Source: Sipunculus nudus (taxonomy: Eukaryota; Annelida; Sipuncula; Golfingiida; Sipunculidae). From it: 64,000 bases of DNA. Within the stretch, counting starts at the first letter, position 1. Each line of letters starts with the position of its first letter. Made by a program: the position numbers and the translations under genes. A model generated the notes under the pieces. It was not told the DNA's origin, searched no databases, and saw nothing but the letters and a program-made list of their open reading frames with translations. Where the stretch lies: assembly GCA_026874595.1 (NCBI GenBank), contig CM049313.1, positions 23,496,008-23,560,007 on the forward strand. The letters run 5' to 3'. This document shows positions 36,330-49,013 of the stretch, piece by piece.

Positions 36330-37184
36330 ACACAAAATGTTACTTATATAAAATGATTGTGCGATTTATGATTTAATTTACAGGGGGAAAGGAATAATAT
36401 ACCTTGTAATTATTAAATTTTTAGGGAATTGAACTAAATCGTTAATCATACGAATCAGATTAGATCTCTCTGCGAATATAAGCCCTATATTCTTATGTCC
36501 CGCAAAAAAGAGCGCTGGCAAGTATCAAACCAGCGACCTTTTGTTCGAGAGACACGTTTTAACTGTGTGCTTCTCCCGTCCTTTACCTGAATCATTACAA
36601 GCTGAACAGCTAACGAAGTAAAGTCTCCTTCGCTCTGTGGGATGAGAGTCACTTCGGTGACACAGGCCAGGAATTGACATCTGCCGCACGCGTATTATGT
36701 GTTGTTTGTTATCCCCATCACGGCTGCTGAGGCTGGGTATCCTTGGAAGTTACACGAAGTAGAAGGTCGCTTTTGCTCTTATGTTGTTTCCACGAAAACA
36801 ACCTTTATTCTCACCTCAACCAGTTGTCTTGAGGCAAATCCGTGGGTGTGCTCTACTCCGGAATTTCGGAACCGCATGTTTATATATTACTGATGCCAAG
36901 GATGTTATGTTTTTTCGTTAGACTGTTTTTTACACTTTTTGATGACACATACATCCGCCAAGGCAAAATAACCCTGAATCCGCCCCTTCATCCCGATCCA
37001 TAGTTTAACTGGGTCATCCCCGACAGAGTTTCGGTTTCATGGAAATTTGCTCGATCAGTATTAAACCTTGCTAAAGAAGTATGTATATAATACGCCTAAT
37101 GTGACGTGCGATTCTCTTTGTGAGCCTACGGCCTTTGCACAGTTGCCTGTCAGTCAAAACAAAGTCTTAAGACAAAATAAAAAA

Positions 37185-37488
37185 GGTATGGTTCTCAGGC
37201 ACTTTTTTTCATAAATCAATGCGGGCGGGCGGTTTTTTTTATTTTCATCTTTTTTGTATGTTTCGATTAAAATGTCAGATGATAAGGGAAAAACATGATA
37301 ATAACAAATTTATTTTGCTAAACAAGCTAAAGCACTTCATAACAAAGGAAATTGTATGATTTTATCTACTTAAAAGAAATATCCGAGCGGCTGCAGCTCA
37401 AAATCGGTAAGTTTCTGTTGAAAATCAAAATAAAAATTTTTGATGCGGTGGGTTAAAATTGATGCGGGCGGTGCCTGAGAACCATACC
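37185..37488. mobile_element. 304-bp MITE with perfect 18-bp inverted ends
   Basis: GGTATGGTTCTCAGGCAC at 37,185-37,202 is the exact reverse complement of 37,471-37,488. The subterminal sequence 'atcaatgcgggcgggcgg' against 'aaaattgatgcgggcgg' also appears at both ends. The A/T-rich flanks blur any target duplication. Two decayed relatives lie at about 1,800-2,040 and 31,696-31,775. It has no coding capacity. Confidence 0.85.
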
Positions 37489-37539
37489 TTTAATTTTTTT
37501 TGGCCTTACAGGATTGGCTTTGGACACTCCCAGCTTGGT

Positions 37540-37660
37540 TGTTATGCGTTTTTCTGGTACCGGATACATGGCTACGATAAAACAATCTTAATGTTATTAT
37601 AAGTCGATGAAGCGGGAACAAAGTGGAACTGTAATGTCTTATTATTAACTAAGTGTAGAC
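37540..37660 (+). repeat. Dispersed repeat family F, copy 2
   Basis: 'acatggctacgataaa', 'aatgttatt' and 'cgatgaagcgggaacaaagt' match 6,110-6,240. Confidence 0.55.
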
Positions 37661-37757
37661 TGGTCGACGTCATGTGCTGATTTTTATTTTTCCATGCCAA
37701 TTAACGGCGCAAGCTAAAGATGGTCATAGTATGCACCCGGCTTAATAGGCAAAATAC

Positions 37758-38095
37758 AAATCTGCATTCTAAGGATTGCAAGCCTCCGCAATGTGTGTGT
37801 GTGTATGTAGGGGGGGGTTCCCTTATGGTGGTATGCTCCCGAAATCTAGTGTGTATTTACTAATTCGGCCCATATTCCCAGTTTCATTCGCGCATAAGTG
37901 ACTGCATGTACATTTGTGAATATTATTTGATGTTCCTGAATCCGGATCATATCCCGGATCCACACCAAAATAACCGATTCTTCATTAGCCCATTCCCGAA
38001 AGGCCCTGGAAATTTCATGAGATTCCGTTCTCATGAACTGGGATGAATGCACACCCTCCGAATGGAGGCGATAAATCAAACCTCACTCTCTAAAA
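37758..38095 (+). repeat. Dispersed repeat family D
   Basis: Contains the family D blocks in order: 'ctgcattctaaggattgcaa', 'ttcggcccatattccc', 'cataagtgactg', 'tgaatccggatcat', 'ccggatccacac', 'attcttcattagcccattcc', 'atttcatgagattccgttc'. It ends at 'ccctccgaatggaggcgat', a short inverted pair. It includes a (GT)n and G run at 37,795-37,818. Confidence 0.7.
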
Positions 38096-38099
38096 AGAA

Positions 38100-40190
38100 A
38101 GAGACATGGGTGAAATCATAACCTCCTCGCAGGGGAAAATATAATAAAACGACAAGTAAAGAATGTGTAAGAGAAACTTGAAACAATCGTTCTTTGTTGT
38201 ACGTCTCGCTATAAGGTTGTGGTGTTTACAAACGTTATAGCTACCTCTCTTATAAAGAAATTAAAGAAGTCAGGTAATACCATTAGTTTGTGAAAGAAAC
38301 AGGTGCCTATCCATATTGTATCCCAGAGTGTGTGAAGCCTGTGTTTTTATGGTGTAAATATAGCAGATATATGGATGGTTCAGGTTACTGTTCTTATTTA
38401 AGCTCACCCTTTTATCAGTTATGTTGCGTAGAGGTAGCATCGATAGACTCTGGAAACAAATATGCGCGTGTAGTTCATATGTATATACATATAAATGTTA
38501 ATAATACCAAATATAAAGGAGTTCATCTTCAATTGACCTAATATGATACAAAATTAGTACACATTAGTTCACATAGTACACGTATGTCTTAGGATAATTA
38601 AAAAAGGGCGATGAAACATGATTTGTTTAATATTTTATAAGAACAATGTCCAAACTGCGAAATATGCAAAATGGCAGTTTAAACTAATTGAAATTAACTT
38701 TGTACACTTTCTCTTCTTTCTAAAGTTTCTTAATACTGTAAAGGAGGCATTTTTATGGATAGAGCTAGTGCTAGGTGGCGCTGTCTGTTGGATGAGGATG
38801 ACGGTAGCCATACTATAAGTATTGTATGTTATCATTTGGCCTTATATGGACGGGACTGGCAACACTCCAGCAAAGGATTTTTCAGAAGCCCTAACCTGTC
38901 GTTGAGACATTAAGGTTAATCTCTGACTTTTTTTTATGAATTTCATAATTTTGCATTTTAAGGCGCAGGGATTCAATCCGGGGATCCGAGCCACAATGTT
39001 GTCTTGTGCTGCTTTCGCTACTTCTGGGATTTATATATAATGGTGATTACTAGATGTCAAGATGTCGTTGCCCTATTAACAGAACAAAAGGCCTTGTAAC
39101 CGGATGGTCAGAGGAACCAAACAGAAACAGATTTTCCATTTATGTTTCGTGTCACATTTGTTCAAATTTTATATGAGACCTAAAATTATTATTTTCAAAA
39201 GTAAAATCTCGGTTTCATTATTTGTTCCCTGGACACCGTCATTGCCGTAAAGGTGAATTCTGTCAAGTGGGACAAATGGGGTTACTCCAAAACGCCCGAG
39301 TTCGTCATGGGTTAATACCACTGGGACCTAGTGTCGAACATTACTTTCCACCTGTCAACTCGTATTTACCATATTACCCGCAGGTAACGAATGCAGCATA
39401 AACTGCAACAAAGTAGCAAACAGTCACGTGACGGAGATGAAGACCTTCTTAAAGAGCTCGCTACCGTTACGTCTAACCCCGACATCTCTGTACAAGGCCG
39501 GCACTTCTAAATAAAGCCTTGCACAAATTTTGGATACAGATGTAGGTCTATTGATTTTCATAATGTAGATGTAAAATATACGAAGATCTAAAAGCAATTA
39601 ATTTTAACCATAGTTGCGAAGAAGAATGTTCCATGTAGGCTTAAAATGTAATAAGGCCAAGGTTACAAAATAAAGAAATAAGGACAGCAAGCAGGGTAGG
39701 CAAGCCAACAAATTAATTGTATGTTTTGCAAGACCTGTTGTCTCAAAGCCTACATGAATACCTTCGACAAGATCCAAATCAAATTCACTGTGTTCTACAC
39801 AGTGTGTTAGATTTCAGCTAGGTCAGCTCTAGAACAAAGACAAGCCCTAATGCCAATGAATGGGACTGGCACTCAGGATAAAGAAATTTCTATATCACAA
39901 AGTGAAAAAGAATCCTGTAAATTATAAACACATTTTTATTATTCAGATCACAACCAAATCAAAAAAATTTTCCTCGCCTGTTACCATTATTCTAAAAAAA
40001 TGTTCATAAGAATCTTTTCATAATATTTTGTGTAAAGTTGCTAACAGACAAACCAAGTAAACACCCTCGGGAGGAACAAAATATCTTAGCCGCCTGACGC
40101 AGGTATAATAACCACACTGACTGGCATAAAATGAGAACCTACTTATTAAACATTGTGTCGAAAATGGTTCAGTTGCTTTCACGAAAATTT
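38100..40190. other. Intergenic, no gene seen
   Basis: AT-rich. Frames of 66-83 residues at 38,290-38,835 have no recognised motif. 'agtcacgtgacgg' at about 39,420 is an E-box palindrome, possibly by chance. Confidence 0.45.
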
Positions 40191-40195
40191 TTCAG

Positions 40196-40252
40196 CTTCA
40201 ATCCACGGGAGCCATGTTTGCAGCAAGTTTGCCAGGACGTCAAGGGGTCAAG
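40196..40252 (+). CDS. Putative isolated 57-bp exon
   Basis: A T-rich acceptor (aaaatttttcag) and a full-consensus donor (CAAG|gtaagt) border 57 bp that are open in all three frames. One frame reads FNPREPCLQQVCQDVKGS. No neighbouring exon could be linked, so frame, gene and even exon status are uncertain. Confidence 0.25.
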
Positions 40253-40296
40253 GTAAGTTCAAATAGAGATAGTCCGTAGTCTGAAACAGAGGTGAT

Positions 40297-40500
40297 CAGA
40301 GGCGGATTAAGGGGGGGGGGGGGTGGCTTTTTTACCTAAAAATCTTAAACAATACGCGCTTTTTACCGAAAACAGAGCCAGATTTGCGTCATGATGCTTA
40401 TTATTACCCTAAGTTTGCGCCATTACTCCCTTATTTACTTACCCCCCCCCCCCCCCACCTAATGCGCACACTCCTATTTCCAATTTTATATCCGCCCCGG
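40297..40500. mobile_element. 204-bp hAT-like MITE with G/C-run ends
   Basis: The left end is CAGAGGCGGATTAA plus about 13 Gs. The right side is a run of about 15 Cs and then 'ttatatccgcccc', which complements the left end. Elements with a CAGGGGCGGATC end are a widespread hAT-type MITE design. The flanks 'ggtgatc' and 'accgatc' may be a decayed 8-bp duplication. It has no coding capacity. Confidence 0.6.
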
Positions 40501-43235
40501 GCACCGATCATAAAGGGTGCTATCTAGCGGGCTGACCTCTTGTGGATATTGAAAATCATGCATGTATGCAAATATGATAAGAATACATAAAAAATGAACC
40601 CCTTTTTAATGTTTGATGAAAAATGATTATTTCATTCAGTCCCAGGAGTTTCTTACAGTTTGTTGAAAAAGTTATCTGGTGCCACATAACCAATTTCATG
40701 CTGAGTATCACGTATCGTATTAAAACTCAGCTTACATCTGTATATATTCTGTTTTAAATAGGAAATTATCGTACATTTGTATATATGCTGTTTTGTCTGA
40801 ATAAAAAAAAAGAATAAATAAAACATGGCCAGTGTATCTATACAACATGGGCTCGTTCTGATATCAAATCACTAAAAAAATTTGCAAATAACGTTCTAGA
40901 GAAGGATTGAAATAGATAGATGTAGTGAAATGTACATGTGTATATGACAGATTGTTGAAATATACGAGAAAAGAAACGTCACGGAACAAGTCACGGGACT
41001 GCCGAAACAAGTGGCCCATTGGCCATGACGCTCAGCTGAAATCAAGGAATTTTGAACAATGAGCAAAATGACTGCCAGAGTGCAAACAAATCATGAATTT
41101 TGTGAAAAGTCCTTAGAAATTGGTTTCAGTTGGCTTTTGGACAGATGACAACTTCATTTGAAGGTCTCATAAATAGAAAAAAAATGCGTAAAAATTTGAA
41201 AAAAAATACAGGGAGTGCCACCAGTCTGCAGGAACTGATGAAACACTCCTATGTAATATTTGTCCAAAGAATCATGGCTATCAAGGCATTAGTTATTCAG
41301 ATACTGGAGCTTTTGTTTGTATCAAATTTTTAATTATTCTTGGGGGTATTTATGAGCCCTATAGCTCGGAGAATATGGGTAACAGGAACCTAATATCAGG
41401 TTTCCAAGGAGATTTTTCATTAGTCTCCCTGGATGTCAAGTAAGAAGATTCTAGGTATAGCAGTTACAGTTTGTGGCATGTTAACAGATGACCACTTCAT
41501 TTGAAGGTCTCATAAATAGAGAAAAAATGCCTAAAAAATTGAAAAAAAATACAGGTGGCGCCACCAGTTTGCAGGAACTGATGGAACACTCCATGATCAA
41601 TATGCCTGCAAAGAATCTTGTTTATCAATGCAGTGGTTATTCAGATACTTGAGCTTTTGTATAAAATTTTGTATTATTCTGGGGGGTACTTCGGAGCCCC
41701 ATAGCTCCAAGGATATGGGTAACAGAGACATAATTTCAGGTTTTCAAGGAGATTTTTCATGGACCTCCCTGGATATTAAGTTAGAAGATTCCAGGTCCAG
41801 TGGTTAGGATTTGTGCCCTGTTAACAGATTACAGTTTCATTGATGTTTGAAAAAAAAAGAGAAAAAAAATTGCAAAAATTTGAAAAAAATACAGGTGGCG
41901 CCACCAGTCTGCAGGAAGTGATGGAACATCCCATGATCAATATTCATGCAAAGAATCTTGGTGATCAATGCAGTGGTTATTCAGATACTTGAGCTTTTGT
42001 ATCAAATTTTGCATTTTTCTTGGGGATACTTCAAAGCCCCATAGCTCTAAGGTTTTGGGTAACAGAGACCTAATTTTCAGTTTCCAAGAAGACTTTTCAT
42101 TGGCCTCTCTGCATGTCAAGAAAGAAGATTCTAGGTCCAGCCGTTATGATTTGTGCCCTGTTATCAGATGACCGCATCTTTTAAGGTATCAAAAATAGAG
42201 AAAGAAAATTGTAAAATATAGAAAAAATACAGGTGGCGCCACCAGTCTGCAGAAACCGATGAAACACTCCATGATCAATATCCATGCAAAGAATCATGGT
42301 GATCAATGCATTAGTTGTTCAGATATTTGAGTTTTTGTATCAAATTTTCATTATTCTGGGGGTACTTCAGAGCCCCATAGCTTGAAGAATCTGGGTAACA
42401 GAGACCTAATTCCAAGTTTCCAAGGAGACTTTTCATGGGCCTCCCCGCATGTCAAGATAGAAGATTCTAGGTCCAGTTGTAACGATTTGTGCCCTGTTAA
42501 CAGATGAATGCATCTTTAAAGGTCTCAAAAATAGAGAAAAAATCGTAAAAAATCGACAAAATACAGGTGGCGCCACCAGTCTGCAAAAACTGATGAAACA
42601 TCTCATGAGTAATATGTATGCCAAAAATCATGACCATCAGTGAGGTAGGTAATGAGATATTGAAGTTTTTGTATGAAATTTTTTACTATTCTGGTGGGGG
42701 GGGGGGTAATTTTGGGCCCCATAGCTTGAAGGATATGGGTAACAGAGACCTAATTTCTGGTTTCCATGGACACTTTTCATAGGTCTCTCAGAATGTCAAG
42801 AATGAAGATTCTAGGTCCAGTCTTTACGATGTGTGCCCTGTTAACAGATGTCCACATTTTTAAAGGTCTCAAAAATAGAGAAAAAAAATCGTAAAAATCG
42901 AAAAATACAGGTGGCGCCACCAGTCTGCAGGAACTGATGGAACATCGCATGATCAATATGTATGCCAAAAATCATGACCATCAGTGATGTTGTTAATGAG
43001 ATATTGAAGTTTTTGTATGAAATTTTTGACTATTCTGGGGGATAGTTTGGGGCCCCATAGCTCGAAGGATATGGGTAACAGAGACCTAATTCCAGGTTTC
43101 CAAGGAGATTTTTCATGGACCTCTTTGGATGTAAAGTAAGAAGATTCCAGGTCCAGCGGTTACGATTAGTGCCCTGTTAACGGACGGACGGCCGGACGGA
43201 CGGCCAGACGGACGACGGACAAAGAGTGATCACTA

Positions 43236-43272
43236 TAGCTCAGATGACTTACAGTCAGCTGAGCTAAAAAGA
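43236..43272 (+). repeat. Internal terminal hairpin of element B
   Basis: AGCTCAGATGAC / GTCAGCTGAGCT, an 11-of-12 pair stem with a 5-base loop, followed by AAAAA. It is preceded by 'ggacgg'-type short repeats from 43,183. It marks the end of a first element half or of an earlier copy. Confidence 0.75.
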
Positions 43273-44293
43273 GAAAACTATTCGTGAAAATTGAAAAAAA
43301 ATACAGGTGGCGCCACAAGTCTGCAGGAAGTGATGGAACATCCAATGATCAATATTTATGCAAATAATCATGGTGACCAATGCAGTAGTTATTCGGATAC
43401 TTGAGCTTTTGTATCAAAATTTTTATTATTCTGGGGGGTACTTCACAGCCCCATAGCTGGGAGAATATGGGTAACAGAGATCAAATTTCTGGTTTCAAAG
43501 AGTATTTTTCATGGACCTCGCTGGATATTAAGTTCGATGATTCCAGGTCCAGTGGTTATGATTTGTGCCCTGTTAACAGATGACAGTTTCATTGCAGGTC
43601 TGAAAAAAAAAGGAACAAAAAATGCTTAAAAATTGGAAAAAAACAGGTGGCGCCACCAGGTTGCAGAAACTAATGAAACATTGCATGATCAATATCCATG
43701 CAAAAAATCATGGTGATCAATACAACAGTTGTTCAGTTACTTGAGCTTTTGTATCAAATTTTCCATTATTTTGGGCGTATACTTCGGAGCCCCATAGCTC
43801 AGAGGTAATGGGTAACAGAGACCTAATTTCAAGTTTTCAAGGAGACTTTTCATGGGCCTCTCTGCATGTCAAGAGAGAAGATTCCAGGTCCAATTGTTAA
43901 AATTTGTGCCATCATAACAGATGTCCACATTTTAAAAGGTCTCAAAAATAGAGAAAAAAATCGTAAAAAATCGAAAAAATACAGGTGGCGCCACCAGTCT
44001 GCAGAAACTGATGAAACACTCCATGATCAATATCCATGCAAAAAATCTTGGTGATCAATGCAGTGGTTATTCAGATACTTGAGCTTTTGTATCAAATTTT
44101 GTATTATTCTGGGGGGTACTTCGGAGCCCCATAGCTCCAAGGATATGGTTAACAGAGACCTAATTTCAGGTTTTCAAGGAGATTTTTTATGGACCTCCCA
44201 GGATACCAAGTTAGAAGATTCCAGGTACAGCAGTTACGATTTGTGCCCTGTTAACGGACGGCCGGACGGACGACGGACAGAGAGTGATCGCTA

Positions 44294-44328
44294 TAGCTCA
44301 GATGACTTTCAGTAAGCTGAGCTAAAAA
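44294..44328 (+). repeat. 3' terminal hairpin of element B
   Basis: The same block as at 43,236 with extra mismatches (cagatgac / taagctg), ending GAGCTAAAAA. It is preceded by 'aacggacggccggacggacg'. Confidence 0.65.
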
Positions 44329-45057
44329 TGACACTCGCTTCCAAATAATTTCCACATCGTGTTAGGTCCACCCGCCACCAGTGCTAATGAAACCACACCC
44401 GTTTCCTGTCCGGGGCCCACAAAAACCGCTCATTGTATAATATTTCGACCGCGCAGGAAGCCAATCCGCGGTAAAGTATTGTGGGGAAAGGGGGCGTCCT
44501 AGTTTGTTTTGCTGTATATACGTTTTTATTACTGTGATCATAGTGTTGATAGAACAGATGTACATATGTGCCTAATAAAAGTTATGACTAATTGGGCTAA
44601 TATTACTGTGAGACACTCCATGGTTACCTTTCATAACAAAAGAGGACGGTTATCTTCCAGAATTATTAGACTATATGTTATAAGAAAGACAATCCCGTAT
44701 CTAACTTTTAATTCAGCAGATGAGTAAAAACCACAAATACATATATGTATATGATATGAATATGAATAAACTGAGACGAAGAAAATAACAGAAATAAAAG
44801 TCTTTAGAACAGAGGGCATTAAATACAGAAAATACCCTTAAATGATTTTAATAGAAATAACATTTAAAGACACGCATGGGTATCTTTTTACATATGACAT
44901 ACATACATGTTTGTGCGGAAGTGTCACGGGGTGAATGATAAGATACATTTTTACGGTTCATTCGTTTTTAATTTATGGTACCATAAAGCTGTATAAAATA
45001 TCAGGAACGGAAACATTAATAGTGCTTAAATTTTTATGGATTTAAACACACAAACTC

Positions 45058-45088
<31 letters not shown>

Positions 45089-46029
45089 ATGCAAAACCAT
45101 AAACCCTGCCCGTAAGCCCACATTGAAACCTGCAAACATGTTAGCGTGTCCACGGACACTGGAATACGAAATACACAACTTGACAAGGCCAGTATTATGA
45201 GTAAGCCGGATAATATGACGGTAACAGATAATAGCTTCACCCGTATATCACACTTATATGTGTCATGATTAATGAATGCCTGGAACAGAGACGCTTTATC
45301 ACTCCGTCTCTTCAGCTTTTTTTCAATAATGTAAGCGGATTATACTGGCTCTCGGTTGCTTTCACTATCTTTTGTGTGAGAAAGTGTATATGGTATCGGT
45401 ACCTATATTTTTGGATTTGACATTAGTACAGTTAACACGAACACGCATTCACTCACGTAATGAATCGGAGAGATTATTTGTATTATAGAGAATATTCGGA
45501 TTTATTTTATATTCATAAGACTGTAGCCCCCCCCCCCCTTACTTTGCACACACCGCCTCTGTTTGATGTAAATTTACGTTCATTGTGTTTCAACATCATC
45601 ATTTTATGATAAAATCAGCACTACAGGCGATTAACCTACAATTATCTGCAGTAACGTACATCACTGGTACCTAATGGTATAAACTTCAGTGTTTCAGCAT
45701 GAATCATATGTTTTATTCGTGTCATTATAATGAGTAATGATATCCCGTATCGCTTGTATCGTTTGACGTTTACTGATATATAATTTAGGGTAATATAGAC
45801 AGTAATGGAGCACTGACATTAAAAGCAAACAATCCTGTAACAAGGTTGGATCATTTACCTTCATTGTTTTATGCTGTCACAAAAAAAGTTGTAATGTTTT
45901 TAATGTGGTGACTAAACTGTGAGGGGAGACACAGACTTTGCATTTATTTATGATTCAGGAGATCGAGAGACTCGCGGAAAGTAAATGTTTCAAAGGAGAC
46001 AGGCATCCAGTGTGGGGAAAGCGTGTGTA
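44329..46029. other. Intergenic, with a TA tract and a C-run MITE end
   Basis: (TA)n with minor interruptions lies at 45,057-45,088. At 45,526-45,560 a run of about 13 Cs followed by 'ttactttgcacacaccgcct' and 'ctg' resembles a solo end of the CAGAGGCGG MITE type. No gene was seen. Confidence 0.5.
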
Positions 46030-46189
46030 GGTAAAACGGTCGTCGCAGAGAGACACAGACAGACAGACAGAGAGGGAGAGAGAGGATTTGAGATAGAGAG
46101 AGAGAGAGAGAGACAAGCTGAGAGAGACACACGCTGACTAGGAGAGAGAGGGGGAGGTAGTGAGGGAGAAAGAGAGATAGACCGCGCCC

Positions 46190-46245
<56 letters not shown>

Positions 46246-46657
46246 GAGAGAGAGAGTTAGAGAGTTAGAGAAAAAGAGAGCCTGTCTGATTGACTGAAAG
46301 AGAGACTGATAGAGAGGGAGAAAAAGAGAGAGACACTGAGAGAGACACAAAGAGATACAGAGCGAGAGAATGTATGTGTTAGAGAGAATGACTGACTGAC
46401 TGAAAGAGAAGATCTGGAGAGAGAGAGAGAGAGGGGGGGGGGGGGGTGACTGACTGAGAGAGTGAGAGAGTCTGATGGAGATAGAGAGACTGAGAGAGAG
46501 ACTGACTGAGAGAGAGAGAGACTGAGAGAGAGAGAGAGACTGAGAGAGAGAGAGACTGAGAGAGAGAGAGACTGAGAGAGACTGACTGAGAGAGAGAGAG
46601 ACTGATGAAGAGAGTGACTGAGAGACACTGAGAGAGAGAGAGATACTGACTCTGAGC

Positions 46658-46692
<35 letters not shown>

Positions 46693-46756
46693 GGAGGAAG
46701 AGACTGACTGACTGAGAGAGAGAGAGAGAGACTGATGTAGAGAGAGAGACTGATGT

Positions 46757-46799
<43 letters not shown>

Positions 46800-46867
46800 C
46801 TGACTGAGAGAGAGACAGACAGTCAGGGAGACAGACTGAGAGACTGATTTAGAGAGTGACTGAGAGA

Positions 46868-46924
<57 letters not shown>

Positions 46925-46949
46925 GAGACTGACTAACTGACTGACTGAC

Positions 46950-47019
<70 letters not shown>

Positions 47020-47021
47020 AT

Positions 47022-47061
<40 letters not shown>

Positions 47062-47144
47062 ACTGAGAGAGAGACAGACAGTCAGGGAGACAGACTGAGA
47101 GACTGATTTAGAGAGTGACTGAAAGACACGAGAGAGAGAGACTG

Positions 47145-47188
<44 letters not shown>

Positions 47189-47271
47189 ACTGAGAGAGAG
47201 ACAGACAGTCAGGGAGACAGACTGAGAGACTGATTTAGAGAGTGACTGAGAGACACGAGAGAGAGAGACTG

Positions 47272-47311
<40 letters not shown>

Positions 47312-47398
47312 TGACTGAGAGAGAGAGACACACAATCAGGGAGACAGACTGAGAGACTGATTTAGAGAGTGACTGAGAGACACGAGAGAGAGAGACTG

Positions 47399-47442
<44 letters not shown>

Positions 47443-47461
47443 ACTGACTGACTGACTGACC

Positions 47462-47505
<44 letters not shown>

Positions 47506-47625
47506 GAGAGAGAGAGAGAGACGAATAGAGATAGGAGAGAGAGACCTACTGAGAGAGAGACAGACAGGCAGAGAGACAGACTGAGAGAGAGCACAACGGA
47601 GACAGAGAAAGAGGGAGAGAGAGAG
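46030..47625. repeat. (GA)n-rich satellite with 127-130 bp higher-order repeats
   Basis: About 1.6 kb of GAGA with embedded 'gactgactgag' units. The phrase 'cagacagtcaggg' and the block that follows ('gactgatttagagagtgact', then 'acacgag') recur at about 46,815, 47,075, 47,202 and 47,329, at intervals of about 127 bp or twice that. The long Ser/Leu frames on the minus strand are composition artefacts. Confidence 0.95.
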
Positions 47626-48122
47626 AATCCCTTCGATTAACATTGTCAACAATTATCCGTTTTAACAATGAACAGCAGGTCGGTTAAAAAGTATGCAAGT
47701 GATACCTTCGATGTGTCTAACAAAGAGCGGTAATTGACGGAATTCAAGTTTAATGGCAGAAGATTGGTTAGTTGATGTACACAGATGAAATATTTATTAC
47801 TGAAAGTGCCAACCTCTTCATTACATACGAGTCTCTCCTAGCCTCTGTCAGTGCCCGCTTATCATTATTCGAAGACATGCTTAATCGTACTGAATGTTGT
47901 ATGATGCGTCGCCCATATTAACAATCTTGCTGAGCGGACCCCAGACAGATTACCTGGATCGATGGCAGCCTGTCCAAGCGTATGGTCAGGATTGCAGATC
48001 CGGTGATCACGTGGTTTCAGAGTTTTGTTGGAGGACTAAAGGTCAAAGAAAACAGCTATTCAATCTCAACGAAAGCAGGTTTCTCCTGCATGAACCAACA
48101 CTGTATTAGATGACATATGGCG

Positions 48123-48158
<36 letters not shown>

Positions 48159-48300
48159 CAATACTATAACTACTACAACTTATAATAAAAACAACAATAA
48201 TATTAATATATTTGTGTGTATACATTATTGCAACCAAGTACTAAGTGTAAATATTTTTACTCTAATTTATGTAATTTATTGTAAGCCGTAATGGACTCTG
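47626..48300. other. Intergenic with an (ATT)n tract
   Basis: A 71-residue frame at 47,894-48,109 lies in a GC-richer patch without motif or clear splice borders. (ATT)n lies at about 48,126-48,158. Confidence 0.45.
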
Positions 48301-48308
48301 AGACGTTT

Positions 48309-48965
48309 AACCCCGGACATTTTTCTTCTTTATACGGGTACCCCAAGATAAATCCCTTATATAACTACCCAACGCTCGGACTATTACCCCAGCCCCCTTC
48401 CGCGACATTAAGCTTAAAATACAGTTTTATACAGTTTAATATAGTAAAATACAGTTAAATAGGGTTTAGCTTGTATAAAATAATATTAATTTATATTTTA
48501 ACCTTCGGTTGTTACTCTTAATAAAAGAAACAAAAACGTGTGTTACAAAACAGTCCATAACATCAACTGTTCATGACAGGGGGGCGTTGTGAACAATGCA
48601 TCTCAGATAATCGAATTTTCTTTCTTTTTTTTCACATAACCATTATCGTCCCATCCACCCTCAAGCTACACGGTTCGCTGCACTGAAAGAAGGTTTAGCA
48701 GGCTTTCCCCAGGTATCTTAGACTACTTTGTCTGACACGAATTACACCTTATTTAAGGCAGCCTTTTTGCATATTTTCACTTAGTATCCATTATACATTA
48801 TCGATATGATAAAAACATTTATATCATGGCAACATTTTTATACAATTTAGTGCTATTAGTTTTTACTTCACCTCTAGTATATTTTCACCGCATACCCTCA
48901 GCATTTGTGCAATGTATATTTCTTTGTATATCTTAATAACATAATATCCTAGATAAAACCTGAGG

Positions 48966-49013
<48 letters not shown>

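Larger units (their letters stand above)
34711..37184. other. Intergenic with two GC-richer patches
   Basis: At 35,190-35,465 three overlapping frames (63, 78 and 86 residues) stay open in a GC-richer patch, possibly an unrecognised exon or repeat. At 35,600-35,900 another GC-richer patch holds a CCAAT/E-box palindrome. (TA)n fills 36,281-36,326. No gene is supported. Confidence 0.4.
41005..44328 (+). mobile_element. Element B: nine 340-bp tandem units with hairpin 3' ends
   Basis: It begins near 'tggcccattggccatgacgc', as element A does. The core 'acaggtggcgccaccag' (first copy degenerate) starts at 41,208, 41,551, 41,891, 42,229, 42,563, 42,907, 43,303, 43,643 and 43,981. Spacing is 334-344 bp, except for one 396-bp interval that holds an extra terminal block. 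Each unit also has 'gatcaatatccatgc', 'ccccatagctc', 'aacagagacctaattt', 'tttcatggacctccct' and 'gattctaggtcca'. The terminal block ('ggacgg' repeats, then the hairpin) occurs at 43,183-43,272 and at the very end. Short frames repeat with the units and are not genes. This is probably a Helitron-like non-autonomous element. Confidence 0.8.

Noticed and set aside
39420-39432. GTCACGTGAC-type E-box palindrome
   Set aside because: A single 10-bp site with no promoter context is expected by chance in this length.
41968-44315. Similar 60-85 residue frames recurring every 340 bp
   Set aside because: They recur because the DNA is a tandem repeat. Frames differ between units and contain indels.
45944-47652. 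Several long Ser/Leu-rich minus-strand frames
   Set aside because: They are translations of the (GA)n satellite. Any frame without a stop in GA repeats reads as Ser-Leu.
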